Assembly (NCBI GenBank): GCA_964529265.1
Contig: CAZGVW010000015.1
Location: 1 to 13,439, forward strand
From: CAZGVW01 sp964529265
Lineage (GTDB): Bacteria > Planctomycetota > Phycisphaerae > Phycisphaerales > UBA1924
Direction: 5' to 3'
DNA length: 13,439 bases
Part shown: piece by piece, positions 7,068-12,252 of the stretch
Layout of the letters: every line of letters begins with the position of its first letter
Position numbering within the stretch: the stretch's first letter is position 1
Position numbers and translations under genes: made by a program
Notes under the pieces: generated by a model
What the model was told of the DNA's origin: nothing
Database searches by the model: none
What the model saw: only the letters and a program-made list of their open reading frames with translations

Positions 7068-7094
7068 AGACCAGGGGCTGAAGCCCCTGGCAAC
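7068..7094 (+). repeat. Palindromic repeat, family B, copy 2
   Basis: An 8-bp perfect stem (7071-7078 with 7083-7090) has loop TGAA, is preceded by AGA and followed by CAAC. It aligns with the copy at 5765 in flanks and loop, but differs in most stem bases with pairing preserved. Confidence 0.55.
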
Positions 7095-7565
7095 GGGCGC
7101 GGGCCCCTCCGGGGCGGGGATGCGCGGGGCTCCACGTAGGGCGCGCCGTGTGATCGAGAGTGCGCGGCGCGGGGATCGTGGTTTTGTCTGGCGATGCGAG
7201 CAAAGAGAATTCCTCGCCCCCTCCGGGGGCGAAGAGAGAGATAGAGAGGGGGCGTGTTCCCCGGGTTGCGTCCGCCTGCGGCGGACTCCACCGGTGGCTA
7301 CATCCCTGAGCCCCGTCCGGGGCTCGAAGCAGGCGATGGTGGGCGCGAGTGAAGTGTTCGCGTTGCTCGAAGCGAGGCGCTCGCGGGGCGCGAGAGTGAG
7401 GGGCTCAGTCGGCTCGAAGTCGAGGCAGAGGGTTCGCGGGGTTCTTTCGCGGGGTTCGGAGTGTGATGCGCGTGGCGATCGAAGAGAAGTGCGCGCGGGG
7501 GCGAAGGGAGGCGCGCGTCGGGGGCACGAACGGATGGTCCGGGGACCGGGGACGGGGTGTGCATC

Positions 7566-7571
7566 TATACT
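7566..7571 (+). promoter_or_regulatory. -10-like box TATACT, 6 nt before the start codon
   Basis: TATACT ends 6 nt before the ATG at 7578, which would put transcription start at or next to the A of the ATG. No Shine-Dalgarno sequence precedes this ATG. No convincing -35 hexamer is visible. Confidence 0.45.
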
Positions 7572-7577
7572 GAGCCC

Positions 7578-8681
7578 ATGCGAGCGATTGTGACCGGACA
7601 GGTTGGGATGGAGAAGAAGCCGTACCTGCAGGCGGCGGTGGATGAGGCCGGGCGGCAGGGGGAGCGGATCGATCTCTATCACGTGGGGGACATGATGTAC
7701 GGGGAGGCGCCGGACGTGCGGTCCGGGCGGATCCTGGACCTGTCGTGGTCGCGGCTGGATGCGCTGCGGCGGGCGGCGTTCAAGGACATCATCGCGGAGG
7801 CGCGGGACGCGAAGAACCTGGTGGTGAACAGCCACGCGACGTTCCGGTGGCGGCACGGGCTGTTCAAGGCGTTCGACATCGACCAGGTGGAGAAACTGGG
7901 GCTGGATCTCTTCATCTGCCTGGTGGACAACATCGAGACGGTGCATCACCGGCTGCACGGGGATCATGACGTCGATGCGACGCTGAAGGACTGCATGGTG
8001 TGGCGGGAGGAGGAGATTCTCGCGACGGAGATCATGGCGCAGGCGGTGGGGGGGAAGTTCTTCATCGTCAGCCGCGGAAGGAGCGCGCTGACGGCGAAGA
8101 CGCTGTTCCGGCTGGTGTGCCGTCCGGAGATGAAGAAGGTGTACCCGTCGTTCCCGATGAGCCACATCGTGAACATGCCGGAGACGCAGGGTGAGATCGA
8201 CGATTTCCGGGCGCGGCTGGCGGAGCGGTTCGTCACGTTCGATCCCGGGGACGTGGATGAGAAACTGCTGCTGGATCGGGCGATTGCCGCGGCGAAGCAG
8301 GGTGTGGATTTTCTCGAGGTGGAGCCGACGCACTCGGCGCCCAAGGGGTTCCGCGTGAAGGTCCGCGAGGTGCTGGACATCGCGGGGGACATCGACGGGC
8401 AGATCTACATGCGGGACTTCAAGCTGATCGATCAATCGGACATGATCGTGTCGTACATTCCGGAACTGCCGGGGGGCGTGCCGGGGCTTTCGAGCGGAGT
8501 GGAGCGGGAGCTGCACCACGCCTTCGAGCACACGAAGGAGGTGTACGTGGTGTGGAAGCCGAAGAAGAATCCATCGCCCTTCATCACGGAGACGGCGACG
8601 AAGGTGTTTCCGGGAGTGGATGAGGCGATGGAGCACTTCGAGAGCAAGGGGATGTTTGTGAGCGAGGGTCTGTGGAGTTAG
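7578..8681 (+). CDS. Adenylate-kinase-like domain fused to a nucleoside-deoxyribosyltransferase-like domain
   Basis: The product is 367 residues; the ATG at 7578 is preferred to one 21 nt upstream because it leads directly into the first beta strand, MRAIVTGQVGMEKKPYL. Residues about 1-195 follow the order of archaeal AdkA-type adenylate kinases: a P-loop-like GQVGMEKK (7-14), HVGDMMYGEA with a D-rich stretch after it, RLDALRRAAFKDIIAEAR, a beta strand leading to NSHATFRWRHGLFKAF, and a strand followed by HHRLH. The Walker A is degenerate: Lys is present, but the usual Thr/Ser after it is Lys-Pro. Residues about 280-335 (DFKLIDQSDMIVSYIPE, SSGVERELHHAF, KEVYVVW) resemble nucleoside 2-deoxyribosyltransferase-like proteins, including the S-x-G...E-L-x-x-A pattern. 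A role in nucleotide metabolism or nucleotide sensing is inferred. Codons end mostly in G. It stands alone on its strand between spacers. Confidence 0.7.
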   Translation: MRAIVTGQVGMEKKPYLQAAVDEAGRQGERIDLYHVGDMMYGEAPDVRSGRILDLSWSRLDALRRAAFKDIIAEARDAKNLVVNSHATFRWRHGLFKAFDIDQVEKLGLDLFICLVDNIETVHHRLHGDHDVDATLKDCMVWREEEILATEIMAQAVGGKFFIVSRGRSALTAKTLFRLVCRPEMKKVYPSFPMSHIVNMPETQGEIDDFRARLAERFVTFDPGDVDEKLLLDRAIAAAKQGVDFLEVEPTHSAPKGFRVKVREVLDIAGDIDGQIYMRDFKLIDQSDMIVSYIPELPGGVPGLSSGVERELHHAFEHTKEVYVVWKPKKNPSPFITETATKVFPGVDEAMEHFESKGMFVSEGLWS

Positions 8682-8762
8682 GCGAGAGGGAATAGGCAGG
8701 AGGCAATAGGGAATGGGGAATAGCGGAGGGGAGAGGGTGCGCGCGCGAAACAGCGCGGCGCT

Positions 8763-8809
8763 GCGCGAATCGTGGTCCTCGCCGCAGGGCAGGCGAGGAC
8801 CACCGCGCC
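8763..8809 (-). repeat. Palindromic repeat, family A, copy 3 (inverted)
   Basis: On the minus strand it reads head GGCGCGGTGGT, stem, 8-nt loop, stem, tail CACGATTCGCGC. The stem is a perfect 12 bp pairing 8772-8783 with 8792-8803. Its stem sequence differs from the copies at 204 and 1461, while head, tail and spacing are kept. Flanking CTGCGC (8761-8766) and GCGCAG (8814-8819) are also complementary. Confidence 0.75.
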
Positions 8810-9183
8810 CGCTGCGCAGAGTTGAGCGCCACGGCGCCCCCAGCGAAGAGGCGACCACCACGGGGTGACAGAACTCCAGTTGAACTCTTTGCGGCCCAGG
8901 TCAGCCTCTGGAGCCTGGAAACTCGACTACTGGTTTCACCGTGAAACTCGTCGCTGGCAGTCGAACGGGCTAACCACGGCCAGCTCAGGCTGTACCGTCT
9001 CATAGAATGACAGGTCCGCGTGATTCCCGGATTTGCGGCGTGGGTTCTCAAATGGCTGTCAAGGCCGCTACTCCCGAAGCACTGCCAAAGTTGCTCTCGC
9101 AACCCGGAATCACCATAGTGATGTACAGCATGCGCGATCCTCTTCTCGGCACCTGGACAAACATCGCCATGAGACGAGCTTTC

Positions 9184-9212
9184 GGTGCCATAAGGTGCCA
9201 TATCGCTATGAT
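9184..9212 (+). promoter_or_regulatory. Tandem GGTGCCATA and -10-like TATGAT before the GNAT gene
   Basis: GGTGCCATA occurs at 9184-9192 and 9194-9202, one helical turn apart, as expected for a tandem regulator site. TATGAT (9207-9212) ends 6 nt before the ATG at 9219, which again suggests a leaderless transcript. No Shine-Dalgarno sequence is present. Confidence 0.4.
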
Positions 9213-9218
9213 CTGCCC

Positions 9219-9635
9219 ATGGATAGCCACATAGTGATTGAACACGCCAGCCGCGATGATCTGGTGTTCCTTATCCAGTCCGACTCACACATCCGAGACA
9301 TGGAAGCCAAAGTGTTCCGTCGGGAGGTGCTCGTCGCTCGACTGAATGGTTCTCCTGTCGGCTGGCTTCGCTTCAACTGCTTCTGGGACACCATCCCTTT
9401 CATGAACATGCTCTTCGTCCTGGCTCCCCATCGCGGCCAAAGCATCGGCACGCGACTCGTCAAGTTCTGGGAAGCGGAGATGCTGAGCCTGGGATACCAT
9501 GAGGTTCTAACCTCTACTCAAGCCAATGAGACTGCTCAACACTTCTACCGTAAGCTTGGCTACATCGATGTTGGTGGGTTCCTTCTTCCGAGTGAACATG
9601 ACGAGGAACTCCTGCTTCATAAGACTCTCGGTTGA
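9219..9635 (+). CDS. GNAT-family N-acetyltransferase
   Basis: The product is 138 residues. It has the GNAT fold order: beta strands at REVLVARLNGSPVGWLRF (35-52), a strand MNMLFVLAPHRGQSIGTRLV (62-81) that carries the acetyl-CoA pyrophosphate-binding motif A (RGQSIG, 72-77), and motif B TAQHFYRKLGYIDVGGFLL (105-123), with the Tyr often used as general acid. It would transfer an acetyl group from acetyl-CoA to an amine; the substrate cannot be told. The ATG at 9219 is chosen because the conserved region begins soon after it and the upstream frame has no GNAT character. Base composition is markedly lower in GC than its neighbours (9481-9540 has 30 G/C in 60), suggesting acquisition. It is a single gene between spacers. 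Confidence 0.88.
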   Translation: MDSHIVIEHASRDDLVFLIQSDSHIRDMEAKVFRREVLVARLNGSPVGWLRFNCFWDTIPFMNMLFVLAPHRGQSIGTRLVKFWEAEMLSLGYHEVLTSTQANETAQHFYRKLGYIDVGGFLLPSEHDEELLLHKTLG

Positions 9636-10116
9636 TCACGCTTCACCCTTGCTCTTCACGCCGCCGCGAGGGTCCTGCAGCGCGACGCCGAAGTCGTGGC
9701 ACCCGCGCATCTGGATCCCCAGCACGTGTCGCGGGCTACGCCGAGACGATGGAGACCATATTCGAGCACGCCGGCGACATCCCCATCACCGAGAACCACC
9801 TCAAGCAGCGGCACACCACGCATAACCATTGTTCCCACAATGAGAAAGCCCTTCGACATGCTCACCGAAGGGCTTGCTCTCAAAAACAATCGGGGTGGCA
9901 AGATTGGGAAAGTGGGGGGGGTGGGGTTTGGCGTTTCGGTGGGGGCCGGGGGCATGTCCCGCGGTTTTGGGGGAAAAGGCTTGCGGTTGGGCCGGGGGGT
10001 CGGGCAATATGAGGGCAGCCCGTGGTGTCGTGGCACGGGCGGCGAGTGGCGAGTCCAGTGGGGCGGAGTCCTTTCCGGGACGTACAGGTTCTGGAGTTTG
10101 TCGGGAGGAACGTCGG
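9636..10116. other. Spacer (481 nt) with one strong hairpin
   Basis: No gene is supported; open frames on both strands lack motifs and consistent composition. 9846-9875 is a perfect 10-bp hairpin. 9900-10010 is G-rich on the plus strand with runs of 5-8 G. The last part leads into the Shine-Dalgarno sequence GGAGG (10105-10109) of the next gene. Confidence 0.55.
9846..9875. repeat. Hairpin AAGCCCTTCG...CGAAGGGCTT
   Basis: A perfect 10-bp stem pairs 9846-9855 with 9866-9875 around a 10-nt loop. GAGA (9842-9845) and TCTC (9878-9881) can extend it past a 2-nt bulge. It lacks a T-tract on the plus strand, so a terminator role for the GNAT gene about 210 nt upstream is doubtful; it may be a dispersed repeat. 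Confidence 0.5.
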
Positions 10117-10722
10117 ATGCGTTATGAGTTGAAGTGCGGTGCGGCCGCGGTGGTGGCTGCGCTGGGTGTATCGTCGGCGGCGAGCGCGGGGATCATCGTG
10201 CTGAGCACGGATTCCAGCGATGAGACGCCGGCGAGCGTGCTGGATGCGACGCTGGACTTCGTCGTATCGGGCAGCACGCTGACGCTGACCGTGACGAACA
10301 ACACGGTCGCGCCGAGCGCGTATTTCATGAACGAGATCTACTTCAACGCGGGTCCGAGCGTGACGGGCCTGACGCTGATGACCCCGGCTGAGGGTTGGAC
10401 GCTGAACACGAGCATCGCGGCGGACGGGTTCGGCGTGTTCGATTTCGGGCTGATCGACGGCGTGGGGGCGAGCCCGCACCAGATCGACCCCGGCGCATCG
10501 CTGGAGTTCACGTTCACGATTGCCGGCTCGGCGGTGATGAGCGATTTCACGACGTTCCTGAGCACGATTCCGCCGGGGGATACGCCGATGCTGGCCGCGG
10601 CGAAGTTCGTGCGCGGTCCCGGCGACGACAGCGCGTTCGGCGGGACGGTTCCGGGTCCGGGCGCGGGGCTGCTGCTTGGTTGCGCCGTCGGGCTGGGCGC
10701 GATGCGGCGTCGGCGCGGGTGA
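10117..10722 (+). CDS. PEP-CTERM-type exported surface protein
   Basis: The product is 201 residues. The start at 10117 has GGAGG 7 nt upstream and opens a signal peptide (MRYELKCGAAAVVAALGVSSAASAG, cleavage after ASA near residue 24). The middle, about 25-175, is rich in Thr, Ser and Asp and beta-prone (ATLDFVVSGSTLTLTVTNNT, NEIYFNAG, SLEFTFTIAGSA), typical of exosortase-dependent proteins of unknown binding role. The C-terminus (VPGPGAGLLL, hydrophobic stretch, MRRRRG, about 178-201) is a PEP-CTERM sorting signal: it should direct processing at the membrane by an exosortase, which is not encoded in this window. A longer in-frame open stretch upstream is G-rich spacer, not protein. Third positions are mostly G or C. 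Confidence 0.88.
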   Translation: MRYELKCGAAAVVAALGVSSAASAGIIVLSTDSSDETPASVLDATLDFVVSGSTLTLTVTNNTVAPSAYFMNEIYFNAGPSVTGLTLMTPAEGWTLNTSIAADGFGVFDFGLIDGVGASPHQIDPGASLEFTFTIAGSAVMSDFTTFLSTIPPGDTPMLAAAKFVRGPGDDSAFGGTVPGPGAGLLLGCAVGLGAMRRRRG

Positions 10723-10786
10723 GAGAAGGCGAAAAGTCGGGGTGATGGTGGAACGGCGCGGCTTTGTGCGCGCCGGGGGTGGTTGG

Positions 10787-10805
10787 GCGCGAATCGTGGT
10801 CCTCG
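10787..10805 (-). repeat. Half copy of family A palindrome
   Basis: 19 nt identical to 8763-8781: the tail plus one stem arm. The matching second arm and the head are missing, so it can no longer fold as the complete copies do. Confidence 0.65.
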
Positions 10806-10814
10806 GCCTGCGCA

Positions 10815-10852
10815 TGAAAATGGCCCGATCCCACGCGGCAGGGACCGGGCCA
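10815..10852 (-). terminator. Terminator-like hairpin reading leftward
   Basis: A 12-nt arm (10821-10832) pairs with 10841-10852 across an 8-nt loop. The one non-Watson-Crick position is G-U if transcribed leftward but A-C if transcribed rightward. Leftward it is followed by ATTTTC. It therefore looks like an intrinsic terminator for the minus strand, yet no minus-strand gene lies just upstream. It could instead shield the PEP-CTERM gene from antisense transcription. Confidence 0.4.
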
Positions 10853-10864
10853 AAGCGGAAGTGC

Positions 10865-11164
10865 TGAGGAGGAACCGTGTTGTTGCGGGAGTTTGCCGCG
10901 GCCGCCGCCGCGGAACCCGCCTCAAGACCCGCCCGCAGAGGCCCTCGCCGTGAGGGGGTCTCCGATCAGGCCGACGGCCCTGGGGACAGTTGCGGATGCT
11001 CCAACTCTTCTGAGAACCCCGGGGACGACCCGGTCGCCGGTCCCCCGGAGAACCGGGTGTCCCGCAGAAGGGCTGTTGGAGTGGAGCGTTTGGGTCTCCT
11101 CGAAACGTCCGTGCCCTCGACCGGACCTGGTACGCCTGGAGGCGAGTGAACGCCGCGACTGTCC
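10865..11164 (+). ncRNA. Structured, apparently non-coding region upstream of truA
   Basis: Several perfect or G-U-containing helices follow one another. Helix 1: 10885-10889 with 10916-10920 and inner 10896-10902 with 10907-10913. Helix 2: 10938-10946 with 10952-10962, with a GG bulge. An outer 12-bp helix pairs 10984-10995 with 11153-11164. Inside it is a nested arm: 10999-11005/11075-11081, 11007-11012/11065-11070, 11022-11026/11059-11063, 11028-11034/11052-11058. The wobble pairs (10941/10959 and 10991/11157) are G-U only on the plus strand, so the RNA would be plus-sense. Open frames here use AGA, AGG and GGA codons unlike the neighbours. I compared it by eye with RNase P RNA, tmRNA, SRP RNA and 6S RNA and found none of their conserved boxes. 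It may be a truA leader or a separate RNA. Confidence 0.35.
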
Positions 11165-11285
11165 GGTTATTGATTCGCAAGGCGAGTGTGGCGGTTCCAT
11201 TGGCGCGGTACATTTTTCGAGGCTGCGAGACTGGGTGCGGGCGGGCCGGAGGGGAGGGCGCCATAACCCCTTGCGGCTCCGCCAG
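11165..11285. other. Leader region before truA
   Basis: It connects the structured stretch to the truA start. It is G-rich with an AT patch at 11167-11175 and T-run at 11212-11216. GGAGGGGAGGG at 11248-11258 lies too far (over 25 nt) from the ATG to be a normal ribosome binding site. Confidence 0.4.
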
Positions 11286-12185
11286 ATGCCGCGATACCGC
11301 CTGACCATTGCGTATGACGGGACGCGCTTCCACGGGTGGCAGAAGCAGGCGGGGGAGGGTGTGGAGGAGCAGAACGCGGGGGCGCTCGAGGTGAACCCGA
11401 GCGAGGGTGCGGAGCGCGCCGCGGGGGCGGAGTTGAGCGATGAGGCGCTGGTTGGCGCCGCGCCGGCGCTGCGGACGGTGCAATCGGTGGTGGAGCGGGC
11501 GGTGCGTCTGACGGTGCGGGAGCGGGTGCGGGTGCTGGGGGCGAGCCGGACAGATTCTGGTGTGCATGCGCGTGGGCAGGTGGCGGCGTTCACGTGCGCG
11601 GATGACCGCCGCGGGCCGCCGGAGGAGCGGCTGGCGGAGGCGATGAATGCGCGTCTGCCGGAGGATGTGATGGTGACGGAGTGCGCGCGGGCGCGCGACG
11701 ATTTCGACCCGATCGGGGATTGCGAGAGCAAGGGGTATCGGTATTCGCTGCGCGTGGGGCGGCATCGGCCGCTGTGGGACCGGTGGTTCGTGCATCACGT
11801 GCGCGAGGAGCTGGATGATGGGCTGATGCGCGCGGTGGCGGCGCGGCTGGTGGGGGAGCATGACTTCGCGGCGTTCGCGAAGGCGGGGCACGGGAGGCTG
11901 AGCACGGTGCGGAGGGTGCTGACGTGCGACGTGTCGCGGCCGCGGGGGGATCGGATCGAGATTGAAGTGTCGGGGACGGGGTTTCTGCACAACATGGTGC
12001 GGATCATCGCGGGGACGCTGGTGGATGCGGGGAAGGGGAAACTGTCGGCGGCGGAGGTGGATGAGGCGCTCCGCACGGGGGACAGGAGGATGGCGGGCCC
12101 GACGCTGCCGGCGGGGGGGTTGTGCCTGGAGTGGATTCGGTATGGGGAAGGGGCCAAAGGGCCAAAGGACCAAATGGCCAAGTAG
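11286..12185 (+). CDS. truA: tRNA pseudouridine(38-40) synthase
   Basis: The product is 299 residues. TruA converts uridines 38-40 in the tRNA anticodon arm to pseudouridine. The catalytic motif is SRTDSGVHARGQVAAF with Asp90. Other family blocks are RLTIAYDGTRFHGWQKQ (5-21), YRYSLRVGRHRPLWDRW, HDFAAFAKAG and GTGFLHNMVRIIAGTLVDAGKGK. Start ATG 11286 is two codons before the first conserved strand. Two oddities: residues about 22-61, between HGWQKQ and LRTVQSVVERA, are an extra acidic, Ala/Glu/Gly-rich stretch absent from the E. coli protein; and the last dozen residues (about EGAKGPKDQMAK) are encoded by an octamer repeat (12152-12183). No Shine-Dalgarno sequence is in place. Codons end mostly in G, like the adenylate-kinase-like gene. 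Confidence 0.95.
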   Translation: MPRYRLTIAYDGTRFHGWQKQAGEGVEEQNAGALEVNPSEGAERAAGAELSDEALVGAAPALRTVQSVVERAVRLTVRERVRVLGASRTDSGVHARGQVAAFTCADDRRGPPEERLAEAMNARLPEDVMVTECARARDDFDPIGDCESKGYRYSLRVGRHRPLWDRWFVHHVREELDDGLMRAVAARLVGEHDFAAFAKAGHGRLSTVRRVLTCDVSRPRGDRIEIEVSGTGFLHNMVRIIAGTLVDAGKGKLSAAEVDEALRTGDRRMAGPTLPAGGLCLEWIRYGEGAKGPKDQMAK

Positions 12186-12240
12186 GGAGGCAGATCCTCC
12201 GGGCCTCTCATTTGGCGCCTTGGCCATTTGGCGCTTTGGC
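12152..12240. repeat. Facing octamer arrays forming a long hairpin across the truA stop codon
   Basis: 12152-12183 is four tandem octamers (GGCCAAAG twice, GACCAAAT, GGCCAAGT). 12209-12240 is four tandem octamers of the complementary type (CATTTGGC, GCCTTGGC, CATTTGGC, GCTTTGGC). As a result 12161-12182 pairs with 12219-12240 at 20 of 22 positions. A small inner hairpin (12186-12190 with 12196-12200) sits in the loop. The left array is read as the end of truA including its stop; the right array ends 12 nt before the next ATG. Confidence 0.8.
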
Positions 12241-12246
12241 TATTTT
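12241..12246 (+). promoter_or_regulatory. -10-like box TATTTT, 6 nt before the start codon
   Basis: TATTTT follows directly on the right octamer array and ends 6 nt before the ATG at 12253. With no Shine-Dalgarno sequence, a leaderless transcript starting at the ATG is plausible. TTGGCC (12220-12225) is 15 nt upstream and could serve as a poor -35 box. Confidence 0.4.
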
Positions 12247-12252
12247 GTGCGC

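Larger units (their letters stand above)
7011..7577. other. Divergent spacer (567 nt) rich in GC hairpins
   Basis: No gene is supported. It contains at least five short perfect hairpins: 7071-7090, 7103-7115, 7214-7232, 7270-7286 and 7308-7325. Three of them have a CCCC/GGGG-type stem around a loop containing TCC. 7326-7560 is G- and A-rich on the plus strand, with repeated CTCG/CGAG-type words but no clear structure. The spacer also has to hold the start signals of both flanking genes; only the plus-strand one (7566-7571) is visible. Confidence 0.6.
8682..9218. other. Spacer (537 nt) with a palindromic repeat and operator-like inverted repeats
   Basis: 8688-8723 has irregular repeats of the word GGGAATAGG. 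8763-8809 is a family A palindrome. From about 8860 the base composition becomes less GC-rich. 8933-8947 is an inverted repeat GTTTCAC-C-GTGAAAC, and GAAACTCG occurs at 8918-8925 and 8943-8950. A 75-codon open frame (9007-9234) overlaps the next start but shows no recognisable motif; I do not call it. Confidence 0.55.
10723..10860. other. Short spacer with a half repeat and a terminator-like hairpin
   Basis: It holds the 3' side of the PEP-CTERM gene, a half copy of family A (10787-10805) and the hairpin 10815-10852. A 17-codon open frame at 10814-10867 only reads through the hairpin and is not called. Confidence 0.5.

Noticed and set aside
7011..8861. Very long minus-strand open frame joined to the PEP-CTERM propeller
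   Set aside because: It is antisense to the well-supported kinase-like gene at 7578-8681 and crosses repeat-rich spacer; only the part below 7010 has protein-like features.
9007..9234. 75-codon open frame before the GNAT gene
   Set aside because: No ribosome binding site or motif, and it overlaps the -10-like box and start of the GNAT gene.
9656..10036. 126-codon minus-strand open frame
   Set aside because: Pro-rich translation of a G-rich spacer, with no motif and no start signal.
10877..11149. 90-codon open frame starting at GTG after AGGAGG
   Set aside because: The spacing to the start is only 4 nt, codon choice (AGA, AGG, GGA) is unlike the neighbours, and the DNA is explained better by nested RNA helices.
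10865..11164. RNase P RNA, tmRNA, SRP RNA or 6S RNA
   Set aside because: A GGACAGT/ACTGTCC helix recalls RNase P, but the conserved GAGGAAAGTCC and ACAGAA boxes are missing. The tmRNA and SRP hallmark sequences are also absent on both strands. I could not judge 6S RNA beyond the lack of one simple long hairpin.
10338..12227. 629-codon open frame on the minus strand
   Set aside because: Antisense to truA and the PEP-CTERM gene. It is rich in Arg, Pro and His, as expected for a shadow frame in GC-rich DNA, and has no motif.
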